Below, piece after piece: positions 24,140-33,468 of a DNA stretch of 47,762 nt (position 1 is the stretch's first letter; every line of letters begins with the position of its first letter). The translations under genes were made by a program, and so were the position numbers. The stretch comes from CBDUXT01 sp965371245 (GTDB lineage: Bacteria > Planctomycetota > Phycisphaerae > UBA1845), in the NCBI GenBank assembly GCA_965371245.1, contig CBDUXT010000041.1:1-47762 (forward strand), in the 5' to 3' direction. The notes beneath the pieces are model-generated. The model was not told the origin of the DNA. It saw nothing but the letters and a program-made list of their open reading frames with translations, and searched no databases.

Positions 24140-27100
24140 TCAGTCGTCGAGCTGCCTGAGGTGCTCTTCCGTCATGCCGACGCGGCCCTGAAGCATCCTG
24201 TCCCAGCGATCAAGACATTGCTCTTGCAGCGCGTTGTCACCGGAGCCGTAAGCGATTTCATAGATCCGGATCAAGAGCGTGGACAATTCATTCCCAGCGA
24301 ACGCGTTTCGTTCGCGTATGTCACGGGTCTGCTCAGCAAACGGCCCTGACATGACGTCTGCAGCGTTCAATATGACCTGGGAGTAGCTCGCGAGCTTTCC
24401 GGAGTACTCTGTCAGTGGGTGTAGCATATTGTCCGGGACATCAAGAAACGCGGCCGATTTGACGAACCCGGATGCCAACTCAACCGTCGAGCTGATCGAA
24501 AAGATCTCCCGTTGTCTGAACACGCTCGCTGCTCGCGAGCGAACATCGCGTTCCGAGTCGTTGAACATTCCGAGCAAAATACGGACGCTAGCGTCAATGG
24601 CGCTCTTGTCGGCCAAGTACTCACTAGCCGCAATCGTGACTCCGAGGCGCTGTGCTTTGGATCCCGTACGACATTCCCTTACCAGATCGGCAAAGCGCCG
24701 CGTATCGAGCCAACATGCGCAGGCCCATGCCGCTCCGGATTCCGCGACAGCATCGACGGTTGATTTGGCCATACGCTCGATGATCGGCGCGAACTGGTTA
24801 AGGTGTGTGGCCCGCGCGAGGAGGATTAGCCTGCTCAACCAGTGGCTCTCAAGCACGCGGTCGTCCTCGTGATCGCATGCCGCGATGGCTATTCGAACCG
24901 CCAATTCCTTGTCGTGCTCCATTGTAGCGAGAGAGGCGCCCAACGCTTCATATCGAACGGACGGATGTGGATCGGCGAGAAGGCGCTCCACTGCGGGGAC
25001 GATCCGCCCTGACGCATCGGGTCTTACCCACAGCAAGCGCGTAAGAGCCTTGGCGACACAGCCTCGAACGCAGTTGAGTGCACTCTGGCCCACATCTTGC
25101 TTAGATTCACTATCAGGACCAATACGAGTAAGGACTGCAAATACACCGGGCGCCGGGTCCGCGTGGTCGACGTAGCTCAGAATCCGGTGGACCATGTCAT
25201 CAGACCATCGAGCCTCGGGGCGCGAGTCGACGAGCCGACAGACTGTCATCGCATAGGCTGCATCGTTGCATTCGCCGATGTGCGCGATGATTGCCTCAAG
25301 TTCCTCCGTTCTGACAGGCTCAAGGGAGGGATTCTTGTGTGACTCACCCAGTGCGTTCAAGATTGACGCGAAGTATCTCGGATCTGAGTTACGTGGAATC
25401 CTGAGCGCCAGCGCAGCAAACCGCCTAGGGGCTCGCTTGGACGTACTTCCGAGGGCTTCCGTGAAGTGGCGAACGGAAGCCTCGCCCACCATTCCGGAAC
25501 TGTGCTCTCGCCAACGCCGAGCCTCGTGCTCCGGCCACTTACCGCTGATGATTCGGAGCCACTCACCATCACTTACGAACATCAACTTGTCCGGGGGAAT
25601 CGGTGATACGACCCTGCCGACGGTTGGCACGCCGCAAGTCCGTTGTTCTTTCGCCGAATCGCCAAACTTCACCAGCCAGGCTGACGCAACTAACCTTGCG
25701 CGATCCGACATGCGGGCAACAGGCAACGCCGCTAATAGCACGTTTTGAGCACGCCCCCAATCGTTTCGCCCGACCCTGTTTTTTCGCAGATTGTCGAGTT
25801 GCAACTCCACACTCCTGCGCTCCCAGTGGTCGTGATACGTTAGGATGGCTTGTTCTAGGCACCTAAACACAGTTTCTGAACAGTGGGGAGCGAACCGCAC
25901 GATGAGAGCTCTGGCAGGCTCCCAGTAAGACTCATGAGTCCCGTCGCCGAGGCGAAATCGTGACGGCCGGGCGTACAACCAGGTCAAGGCGACATCAGCC
26001 AATCCGTGATCGCCGCACGCCAGCCCTCTTGCGATCGCGCGTTCGAGCCCGCGCATCTTTCGAGCGGGGCAGGTGTGCAGTAACGTTGCGACTTGGTCGG
26101 GATCCTGGAGAGCAAGTCCTTCGATTGACGCAACCAGGAGCCGTTCGACGAAATCGCACGCCGCAACGAGTGCAAAACCGAGACTCCAATCGCGTTTGGC
26201 GAAGTCCTCCACTGTACGATTCCCGCGGTTTGCGAGCCGATGCAAGGTCGATATCAGACGCAGCGCATCCGAGAAGGTGCGGCAGGCACCGTGCGAATTA
26301 CAGCGGACCACGGCGAGAACTTTAGGGTCCAAGACGTCGTCTCGGAGTTGCCATCGGGGTGCCTTGGCACCTTCTGGTCCTCGCATGTAGTGCCGTATTC
26401 GGTTGATCCACGCCTCAATGACTGCAGCGAGCACAGGGACGAGCTGGATCGGGCGACGTTCCGCTATTCGATCGAGGTAGACGTCGTCGAACCGCCATTC
26501 TCCGGCGCGGACGCGCTCAAGCCTGTACACGCTCATCCCGGGCGAATCGTCGGAGGGATCGATCAAAAAGACCGCCTCAAGCCGGCTAGGCCACGGCCCA
26601 CCCGCGCTCCAATACGGAGCGAGTAACTCATCAACCTGCTCGCCCCGATGTGACGCGATAGGACGTAACGAGCTTAGCAGCATCTGTGCCGCCTTTTCAT
26701 CCGTCCATGTCGAGAGCCACCGAGCGAGGTGACCAGCACGATGCAACGCGTCAAACCAGGGGATCTTGGACCAGAGGACTGCGGCTTGGATATGCTCCCA
26801 CCACGTCGGATTTTCGGCCAGCTCGGCAACCAGTCGCACCTCGTGGTCCAAGGGGGGAGCCGACTGGCTGAGAAGCCCAAGTACCAAATGCTTGAGATGG
26901 AACCTGACGCCGGAATCGAGAAGTATCGTGCGCAGTAGTTTCTCATGCAGTGTCGGGTCCGCGTCGCGGAGTAGGGTCAGGAGTTGACGAAGCTGATCGC
27001 GACGAAACAGCGATTGGTTGGACTTCAACCATTGCGCTGGATCATCATCGCCTCGCAGTGCCCTGGCTAGCACCTGTTCGGCAACGAGGTGGTCGAAGTA

Positions 27101-28786
27101 GCCTTGATGCGCAAAAGTCAGCTTTGCATCGTCCCGTTTGACCAGTCCAAGAGAGCATAGTGCATTGACCGCGCGGTTGTGATCGGGAACCAACGACTCG
27201 GGTGCGTCAAGGCGACCTTGTGACTCCATGAAGTTTACAAGCTGTGTGATGACGTAATTCAACTCCGACACTGATACGTCGTGGTCTCGCGACGCTTCTA
27301 TCCGGCGGAGTTTCAACACCTCGCGCATCAGCTGTGTTGCGTTCGTGAACTGGCTCGGCGCGCGGCCGGCAGTCGCGAGGTTCCACCATAGCGCCAACGA
27401 CGCGGGCTGGCGCAATAGCTTCCTTTGGCGATCCGGAAGGGACGCGAACTTCGTGGCATGTTGATCGAGCAGGTCTGCGACCGCGTGCTCCGGGAGATCC
27501 CCGATCTTTAGTTCAACAGCAAGATTGGACGGCTGACCTTGAAGACGTCGTTTCCATGCTGCGATGTTCGGGTCATTCTCCAGATCAAATGTCCGACAGG
27601 CCACGATGACAGTGGTACAAGGATCGGCGATAGCTTCGTCGATTATTGCCGCACACGCTTCCCATGCCTGGCTTGAGTGGATACTGGTTAGACGCAGGGC
27701 GTCCAGCTGATCGAGGAGTAAGACCGCGTGTCGGCTACCGGCTAATCCGCGCAGGCTTAACGCTGGCGACGCCGGCAAACCCAGTTTCGATTGGGCGAAG
27801 GAACGTGGTGTACCCTCCGGTCTTCGAACATGAAGCTGAATTGGAAGGCACGGGACTCCGGCAGCATCAAGCGCCTTGAAGACCTGTTGAACTACGACCG
27901 ACTTCCCCGAGCCCGCCTGCCCGTGAACAAAGATCAGGCGCGGAGGATGTGAGCCTGTAATGTACGTGGTCAATTCGACTGTTTCTGGTCTTGGAATCGG
28001 CACGTCGGCAATCAAATTGTCAGCGATCGCTGCGTCGAAGCGATCTTGCAGCTGTTTGATTGCAGCTGGCAGTGCCGGATCACCCGCCAGGTTGCGAAAT
28101 GGGAAGCCTCGTTTTTCCAGCCTTCTGCGGAGCTCATCGGCATGCAAGGTTCTGCCGAGGTTCGCGTCAAGAAGGTCACCGATGGCCGCGACCGCTGTGG
28201 CTGGGGTCCCGTCCATTACGAGGCCGGCCGCGAACTCAACCTGCTTGCGTTCCCACTTTGACCTCTCCTGGACCAGGAACTCCATGCGTTGCAACAGACG
28301 GAAAGCACGTGTAACGTCGGCCGTGGCTTCGGGGTCGAGATCCCATGCAAGCATCAACTCCTCGAACCCCTTCTCACGCTTCTTGTTTTTACAAACGAGG
28401 TCGCGGTAGAAAACGTCCGGATCGTCGTCTGCGCGGTGGCTCTGCTCCGCCAAGTCTCGCAGGTAACGAACGCCGCACGACGAGACGAAACGGTATTCCG
28501 TGTCTGTCCTTCGCTCAAGCTGCCCACGCGCATGTTGTAGAACGCCTTCCTCGCGCAGATCCGCGATGGACCAATACTCCTTGCTGCGGTTCTGTCGCTT
28601 GAGCTGGTGTCCGATCCGCCGTCCATCGGTGGTCTCGATCCAGAGGTCAATGCCGTTCTCGTCTTCTCCGAGCGGCTCCCAGAGCAGCGACTGAGATTGA
28701 CCCTCGACAACCAGAAGGGCGTGGCGCACGGCCCAGAGGCGCTCGTACGTGTCCCCGAGTTTTGATGCTCGCCCGCCGCGTTCCAT
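24140..28786 (-). CDS. Large STAND-type NTPase with N-terminal nuclease-like domain (Avs-like, putative anti-phage)
   Basis: The 1,548-residue protein has three parts. The N-terminus (about 1-200) has ENGIDLWIE and, 11 residues later, GHQLKRQN, a D...QxK pattern as in PD-(D/E)XK nucleases of the Mrr/Cap4 kind. The NTPase core has Walker A HGQAGSGKS (about 283-291) and Walker B VLLLDQLDAL (about 350-359), followed by a winged-helix-like STAND segment. The long C-terminus (about 600-1548) is helical with HEAT-like repeats (for example VERLLADPHPSVRYEALGAS) that could sense a ligand. This nuclease-STAND-repeat order matches the Avs class of defence proteins. I chose ATG 28784-28786 because GGAGGT stands eleven bases upstream; an ATG at 28825 lacks a site. 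No partner gene is adjacent. Confidence 0.75.
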   Translation of the reverse strand: MERGGRASKLGDTYERLWAVRHALLVVEGQSQSLLWEPLGEDENGIDLWIETTDGRRIGHQLKRQNRSKEYWSIADLREEGVLQHARGQLERRTDTEYRFVSSCGVRYLRDLAEQSHRADDDPDVFYRDLVCKNKKREKGFEELMLAWDLDPEATADVTRAFRLLQRMEFLVQERSKWERKQVEFAAGLVMDGTPATAVAAIGDLLDANLGRTLHADELRRRLEKRGFPFRNLAGDPALPAAIKQLQDRFDAAIADNLIADVPIPRPETVELTTYITGSHPPRLIFVHGQAGSGKSVVVQQVFKALDAAGVPCLPIQLHVRRPEGTPRSFAQSKLGLPASPALSLRGLAGSRHAVLLLDQLDALRLTSIHSSQAWEACAAIIDEAIADPCTTVIVACRTFDLENDPNIAAWKRRLQGQPSNLAVELKIGDLPEHAVADLLDQHATKFASLPDRQRKLLRQPASLALWWNLATAGRAPSQFTNATQLMREVLKLRRIEASRDHDVSVSELNYVITQLVNFMESQGRLDAPESLVPDHNRAVNALCSLGLVKRDDAKLTFAHQGYFDHLVAEQVLARALRGDDDPAQWLKSNQSLFRRDQLRQLLTLLRDADPTLHEKLLRTILLDSGVRFHLKHLVLGLLSQSAPPLDHEVRLVAELAENPTWWEHIQAAVLWSKIPWFDALHRAGHLARWLSTWTDEKAAQMLLSSLRPIASHRGEQVDELLAPYWSAGGPWPSRLEAVFLIDPSDDSPGMSVYRLERVRAGEWRFDDVYLDRIAERRPIQLVPVLAAVIEAWINRIRHYMRGPEGAKAPRWQLRDDVLDPKVLAVVRCNSHGACRTFSDALRLISTLHRLANRGNRTVEDFAKRDWSLGFALVAACDFVERLLVASIEGLALQDPDQVATLLHTCPARKMRGLERAIARGLACGDHGLADVALTWLYARPSRFRLGDGTHESYWEPARALIVRFAPHCSETVFRCLEQAILTYHDHWERRSVELQLDNLRKNRVGRNDWGRAQNVLLAALPVARMSDRARLVASAWLVKFGDSAKEQRTCGVPTVGRVVSPIPPDKLMFVSDGEWLRIISGKWPEHEARRWREHSSGMVGEASVRHFTEALGSTSKRAPRRFAALALRIPRNSDPRYFASILNALGESHKNPSLEPVRTEELEAIIAHIGECNDAAYAMTVCRLVDSRPEARWSDDMVHRILSYVDHADPAPGVFAVLTRIGPDSESKQDVGQSALNCVRGCVAKALTRLLWVRPDASGRIVPAVERLLADPHPSVRYEALGASLATMEHDKELAVRIAIAACDHEDDRVLESHWLSRLILLARATHLNQFAPIIERMAKSTVDAVAESGAAWACACWLDTRRFADLVRECRTGSKAQRLGVTIAASEYLADKSAIDASVRILLGMFNDSERDVRSRAASVFRQREIFSISSTVELASGFVKSAAFLDVPDNMLHPLTEYSGKLASYSQVILNAADVMSGPFAEQTRDIRERNAFAGNELSTLLIRIYEIAYGSGDNALQEQCLDRWDRMLQGRVGMTEEHLRQLDD

Positions 28787-29736
28787 GCTGATCGAGGCAC
28801 CTCCACTTGTCCGAGAGGGGTTCACACAATCCGATACACTTGATTGTAGCCGCTATCGGCTTCGCCTCAATAAACGGGAAAGCGGACGTGGTCAAAGGCC
28901 GTCGCTGGAGTCAGAAGCCGGTCGTTCGTCCCCGTTTCCGCTTCAGCGTTCCCGGTGGATCCAGGTGTGGGCCACGTCGGCGAACTTGCCCGGTCTGCGG
29001 TCTGGTGTGGAGTGCGTGGGTCTCTCTGCGCGCTACCGCCAGGGGCATCGGTACGGTTTGGCTGTGCTAGTGAGTGGGAGCCAGGGCTGGACAACGAAGG
29101 CAAGGAAAAACGAAGTCGGAAACGGGCGCCCACATCAATTGTTCAGCGTAGCCGCGAGAGAACTCTAGCCAACATGAGCCGATTGCTCCGCGCTTGCGAG
29201 GCCACGGGAAGAATGGACTTGTCTCCCACCGTACATCCATACGAAGAGGTTCGCCGCGCCCTTGGCACGTCAGAATCGACCCGCGTAACGACAGGTGGCG
29301 GGTTCGGCGACGTACGTTTTTGAATCACGAGCTGGGATCGACACGAACGCGGGGTTCTTCGCGGGGTCGGAAATCCATCACGCCAAGCACGTAAGGCTTT
29401 CGGGCAAAGTTCGCTATGGATTATATTGATTCCCCGTCAACTGCGTGCACTCGGCCGACATCGATCCTCCAGCATTTCGCCGCTCGTGGTCCAGGACGCT
29501 TTAGACCAGCATCTTGGACGATACTACCGTACTCCCAGCGACGGCGTTGGTATGTCTACTGAACCTCCGGGGGCATCCCGGTGTCCTTAGAAGGGGAACC
29601 TCTCGCACCCGAGCCCCCCGAAAGGAACGGCTCCGTTGTACAGCGTGTCTTCACCATAACCTCAACTCACTTTCAGAGCCTGCGACAGCATGATTCGAAC
29701 ATGTGTCCCGGCTCGGCTCTCGGGGTCAGAACCTCC
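28787..29736. other. Gene-poor stretch left of the tandem units
   Basis: No convincing gene is seen. Open frames are short and of unlikely composition. On the minus strand a TACAAT about 60 bp before the STAND gene could be its -10 element, without a matching -35. Confidence 0.4.
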
Positions 29737-29931
29737 GAGACTAGGCGCATGGAAGCTATTCCAGGCCATCAAACGACCTTTTCTGCCGGATGAGTGGTAT
29801 GGGCCCGGGATCGAAGAACGCACCTTTCTGCGTAGTCTCTGCGAGATTCATGTGGTTTACATAGGTGGCGCTTACGCAGACTACACAAGCCACCATACGA
29901 CCTCGCCCGGAGCCGGGCCGCGGCCTGACGT
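29737..29931 (-). pseudogene. Degenerate sequence, left copy (A) of a diverged pair
   Basis: These 195 bp align with 32,605-32,792 on the same strand at many positions, for example AGGCG(C)..GAAGC, CCTTTTCTGCCG.ATGAGT.GTATGGG, GATCGAAGAACGC and CCTGACGT. Read on the minus strand, both give fragments with GAFFD or HAFFD, GRK and a common tail pattern, so both are remnants of one ancestral coding sequence of unknown function. Reading frames differ by small indels. Confidence 0.55.
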
Positions 29932-29970
29932 CAGTAGCTAATCTGCGCGCCCCCGCCGTGGCTCTCGCTG

Positions 29971-30150
29971 TTGCCGGCCGTTGGCGATGCGGCAGAGTGC
30001 CTCGGCGTCAGCGAGGACACCCTCCGCCGAGGGGACAGCGCGGGCAGAGTGGCGGTCCGCCGCCACCTCGTCAACCGGTATCGGCTCTACGTACGGATGG
30101 AGCATGATGCCCTGCTCGGCCAGGTTGACGAGATTGGGATCGAACAGTAA
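29971..30150 (+). CDS. Small MerR/excisionase-like helix-turn-helix protein
   Basis: This 59-residue frame reads DAAECLGVSEDTLRR, then AGRVAVRRHLVNRYRLY and EHDALLGQV, the classical MerR-type or excisionase HTH with its wing. Most relatives have Trp where this protein has Gly (LRRGD for LRRWD). No ATG is available; a stop lies at 29936-29938 and TTG 29971 is the best start, so the N-terminus may have been trimmed. It ends 28 bp before the OLD-family gene on the same strand and could regulate it. Confidence 0.55.
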   Translation: MPAVGDAAECLGVSEDTLRRGDSAGRVAVRRHLVNRYRLYVRMEHDALLGQVDEIGIEQ

Positions 30151-30178
30151 AAGCGACGCAGAAGCGGAGGATTTGCGC

Positions 30179-32044
30179 ATGAGGCTGGTTCGTGTGGGTA
30201 TCAGGAACTTCAGGTGCTACAGGGATGAGTTGTCCATTGACATCGGAAATACCACTGCCTTGATCGGCAAAAACGATGCAGGGAAGTCGACAATCATGGA
30301 CGCCCTTGACATCTTCTTTGAGAATTCGAAGCTGGACGCCGATGACGCCAACAAGGACGGCGATAAGAAGGACGTCCGAATCATCTGCGAGTTCGCCGAT
30401 CTTCCAACAACCATCGTCCTGGACGCGAGGAACTCAACGACCCTTCAGGACGAACATCTCCTGAACCAGAACGGGCGCCTTGAGATTCACAAGGTTTATG
30501 ATGGGAGCCTGAAAACACCCAGACTGAAGGGCACATTCGCAAAGGCGGTCCACCCGACGGCCGCAGGGGTGGGCGATCTCCTCACGCTTAAGAACGCCGA
30601 TCTAAAAGAGCGTGCTCAAGAACGCAACGTCAATACTCCTCAAGTAGACAATCGTGTAAACGCAGAGCTGCGACGCGCGATTTGGAATTCGACCGACGAC
30701 CTGAAGCTCGAACCTGGAGAAATCCCCCTTGATGCCGAAGAGGCCAAGAAGATTTGGGATCAGCTGAAGAACGAGCTGCCGGCGTTTTCGCTCTTTAAGT
30801 CCGACCGCCAGAGCACGGATCAGGACGGCGAGGCCCAAGACCCGATGAAAGCGGCCGTCGAGGAAGCTCTGAAATCCAAGGAAGCCGAACTTGCCGCCAT
30901 CACGGATCACGTGCGGCAAGAGGTGGAAGCGATTGCTCAAGAGACCGTCGAAAAGATTCGCGAAATGGATCCAACGCTTGCGAGCGAACTGAAGCCGCGG
31001 TTCAGCCCGCCATCCTGGAAGAATGTCTTCAAGATAAGCCTCACGGACGAAGACGATGTTCCAATGAACAAGCGAGGCAGTGGCGTCCGGCGGCTCATCC
31101 TTCTGAACTTTTTCCGGGCCAAGGCAGAGCAGAAGGCATCGGCAGGGAATGCCCCGGGTGTCATCTACGCGGTGGAGGAACCGGAAACAAGCCAACACCC
31201 GAACAACCAGAAAATGCTGATGGACGCCTTTGCCGATTTGGCGGACGATCCGAACCGTCAGGTTCTCCTTTCCACCCATGTCCCGATGCTGGCGCGAACG
31301 CTACCAGCGGACTCGCTGAGGTACATCGAGGTCAGGGACAACGGCAGCCGCGTCATCCATGCCGGGGGAGACAAGACACTGGTGCTCGTCGCTAAGGCGT
31401 TGGGTGTTCTTCCCGATCATGACGTAGGCCTATTCATCGCCGTCGAAGGTCGAAATGACATCAACTTCTTGCGCGGCATGTCGGGAATTCTTCATGCTGC
31501 TGATGCCAGTGTGCCTGACCTCTACGACCTCGAAAGCAAAGGCCGAATCATCTTCTTCCCGATGGGGGGAGCAAACTTGGCTCTGTGGGCATCGAGGACA
31601 AGTCGCTTGAACATTCCCGAGTTTTGCATCCAAGACAGCGATACGAAGACAGCGGGGGCAACCTCGCCGTACCAAGCTAACGTGGACCAGGTAGACCAGG
31701 AACCAAACTGCACGGCCATCCTGACGCAAAAGCGGGAAATGGAGAATTATCTGCATCCCGAGGCAATCAAAGAGGCTCGGGCGGATGTGGAGATTCAGTT
31801 CGGCGATTGGGATGACGTTCCCGAACTAGCGGCCAAAGCTGTGCATGGGGCGAGTGATGCTGACAACGCTTGGGACGAGCTCTCTGAGGAAAAAAAAGGG
31901 AAGAAAGTCTCGCAGGCCAAGAAGTGGCTGAACACGGAGGCCGTCGCCAAAATGACGCCAGAGCGCCTCGCCGAGCGCGACGCAGGCGGGGAAGTAAGAG
32001 GTTGGCTCGCGAAGATGGCGGAGCTGATGGACGGTGCAACCTAG
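30179..32044 (+). CDS. OLD-family ATP-dependent nuclease (AAA ATPase + TOPRIM)
   Basis: The 621-residue protein begins with the SMC/ABC-like ATPase of OLD proteins: NFRCYRD near residue 10 and Walker A GKNDAGKS (30-37). A helical insertion follows, then Walker B YAVEEPETSQHP near 330 with the usual STHVPML after it. The C-terminal TOPRIM domain shows VEGRNDINFL (about 421) and CIQDSDTK (about 483), the Glu and DxD metal ligands. GGAGG eight bases upstream fixes ATG 30179. OLD proteins degrade DNA, and relatives such as GajA defend against phages; no GajB-type helicase is next to it. The HTH gene just upstream is probably its partner or regulator. Confidence 0.88.
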   Translation: MRLVRVGIRNFRCYRDELSIDIGNTTALIGKNDAGKSTIMDALDIFFENSKLDADDANKDGDKKDVRIICEFADLPTTIVLDARNSTTLQDEHLLNQNGRLEIHKVYDGSLKTPRLKGTFAKAVHPTAAGVGDLLTLKNADLKERAQERNVNTPQVDNRVNAELRRAIWNSTDDLKLEPGEIPLDAEEAKKIWDQLKNELPAFSLFKSDRQSTDQDGEAQDPMKAAVEEALKSKEAELAAITDHVRQEVEAIAQETVEKIREMDPTLASELKPRFSPPSWKNVFKISLTDEDDVPMNKRGSGVRRLILLNFFRAKAEQKASAGNAPGVIYAVEEPETSQHPNNQKMLMDAFADLADDPNRQVLLSTHVPMLARTLPADSLRYIEVRDNGSRVIHAGGDKTLVLVAKALGVLPDHDVGLFIAVEGRNDINFLRGMSGILHAADASVPDLYDLESKGRIIFFPMGGANLALWASRTSRLNIPEFCIQDSDTKTAGATSPYQANVDQVDQEPNCTAILTQKREMENYLHPEAIKEARADVEIQFGDWDDVPELAAKAVHGASDADNAWDELSEEKKGKKVSQAKKWLNTEAVAKMTPERLAERDAGGEVRGWLAKMAELMDGAT

Positions 32045-32063
32045 ACCGAAATGAGCCGCGCGT

Positions 32064-32520
32064 CTAACCAGCATGAACCGATCGCTCTTCATGCCGCCCC
32101 GTCGCCTCAACTGCCGTCCCCAACACCGCATCAACGACCCACCGCGCCTTGTCCGCCATCGAGTCGTCCACCGTCAAGTAGAACTCGGCGGTCGTCGAAA
32201 TGTCCGAGTGGCCGAGGAGCTGCTTCACGACGTGCATCGGGAGATGCGCCGCCCAGTTCGTGCCGCACGACTTGCGTAGGGCGTGGATTGTTAGCTTCTC
32301 GTGGCCGTCGATTCCGGCACGGCGGGCGTGGACGCGCAGATCACGAATCAGATTGTTGGCGAGATAGTCGCTTTAACACGCCAATCCTTGCTCTTGATGA
32401 CGCCGCCAGCGCTCAAGCACGCGTTGGTAGCGCTCAGGCGTGAGCAAGATGAGCGGCGCCGCCCCTCAGGCCCGACATGGAGCCACTCGGTCACGATCGA
32501 AAGGGCGTGCCTCGGGACCT
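32064..32520 (-). pseudogene. Tyrosine recombinase remnant (C-terminal third)
   Basis: This is a second, broken copy of the integrase gene at 34,845-36,083. It keeps the C-terminal catalytic part (HALRKS, LLGHSDISTTAEFY) and a matching end (SVHAG, against SVRAG in the intact copy). Further upstream the frame is broken by indels near 32,371-32,400, and similarity fades by about 32,520. The degenerate sequence B begins 85 bp beyond, so the 5' part was lost there. Confidence 0.85.
32113..32370. repeat. 258-bp perfect direct repeat, copy 1
   Basis: I compared this base by base with 34,894-35,151 and found no difference. Both copies lie in integrase sequence. Flanking integrase sequence is clearly diverged on both sides. 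Confidence 0.9.
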
Positions 32521-32604
32521 TGCCATCGAGCCCAGCGCCAAGCCTTTGGTGTCGTACTTCGAGAGCGCATCGGAGTTCTTAGGCACTTTGTTAGGAGGTC
32601 GCCT

Positions 32605-32792
32605 GAGAATAGGCGCGTAGAAGCCATCCCGGGCCATCTGAGCGCCTTTTCTGCCGTATGAGTCGTATGGGGACCCCAGATCGAAGAACGCGTGCCCGTG
32701 CGTCATTTCTGTGAAATATGCGTACCCTACGTAGTTGGCGCCTGCGATATTCACCTCAAGACCAATCCCGGGAAGGGAGTCCGACCTGACGT
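32605..32792 (-). pseudogene. Degenerate sequence, right copy (B) of a diverged pair
   Basis: It matches the left copy at 29,737-29,931. The minus-strand reading here stays open for 116 codons (32,491-32,838) and gives IAGANYVGYAYFTEM and HAFFDLGSPYDSYGRKG. I do not recognise the family. Given the broken left copy and lack of a start context it is more likely a remnant than a working gene. Confidence 0.5.
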
Positions 32793-33468
32793 TTCCGCTC
32801 GAACAAGAAAAGCCGAGAAATCTCGATTTTTCGCGCACGGCTGGAGCTCAGGAGCCATCAATAACGTAGTGGCCTGCTTCCCCCTCTAGGAGGAGGTGCG
32901 CGGGTTCCCTGGCTGCGGCTTTGATGAGGGTCGCGCACTTCCTCCGGCTTTGGCGATGGGCGAATCAGCCACAGAGGCTGATGGCACTCGGAATCCGTTA
33001 GCGATTCCGCCCCCGATGCGGCCGCGGCAAGATTGGCACGATGGACCGGCCAAGCAGGCACGAATCGCTGCCGCGAATCCATAACCAGTACCAAACCGGG
33101 CGTCCAAGGCCGCTGGGCCGGCGAAGTTGCCCTTCCCTTTCGCCGGACGACTTGCTAGAAGATGTGGGAGTTCGCTCGCCATGTCGACAAGAACGCTAAC
33201 GCACGCTTGTTTCGAGTGTTAGCGGATTGCGCACGAACTGTGTATCGACAGCTCGACCGTCGGTCGATACGAGCGGCTGTCCGGTTCGCGGCGGCGAAAT
33301 CAGCCAAACCGACCCACCGTTGACCTACGACCTAATTGTGGTCAAGCTGCCCTGAAGGCGGTACACTTCTCGGGAGCCGATCATCGAATGCCGCTCGAGG
33401 CGAGGTGGCGTCGGTCGAGTTCGGTACGCCTGGCGGGGTGAAAACGCCGAGAGCAGCGCGGGATCAGG
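32793..33468. other. Gene-free stretch before the unknown cargo gene
   Basis: I see no convincing gene. A 98-codon minus-strand frame (32,886-33,182) is Pro/Ser/Gly-rich and without motif. A short inverted pair CGCTAACGCA / GTTAGCG lies near 33,195-33,225. Confidence 0.4.

Noticed and set aside
29685..29715. A T-loop-like GTTCGAATC on the minus strand, as if a tRNA remnant
   Set aside because: No acceptor, D or anticodon arm can be folded around it, and it does not match the tRNA-Lys end.
30179..32044. Gabija system
   Set aside because: The OLD-type nuclease resembles GajA, but no UvrD-like helicase (GajB) gene is adjacent.
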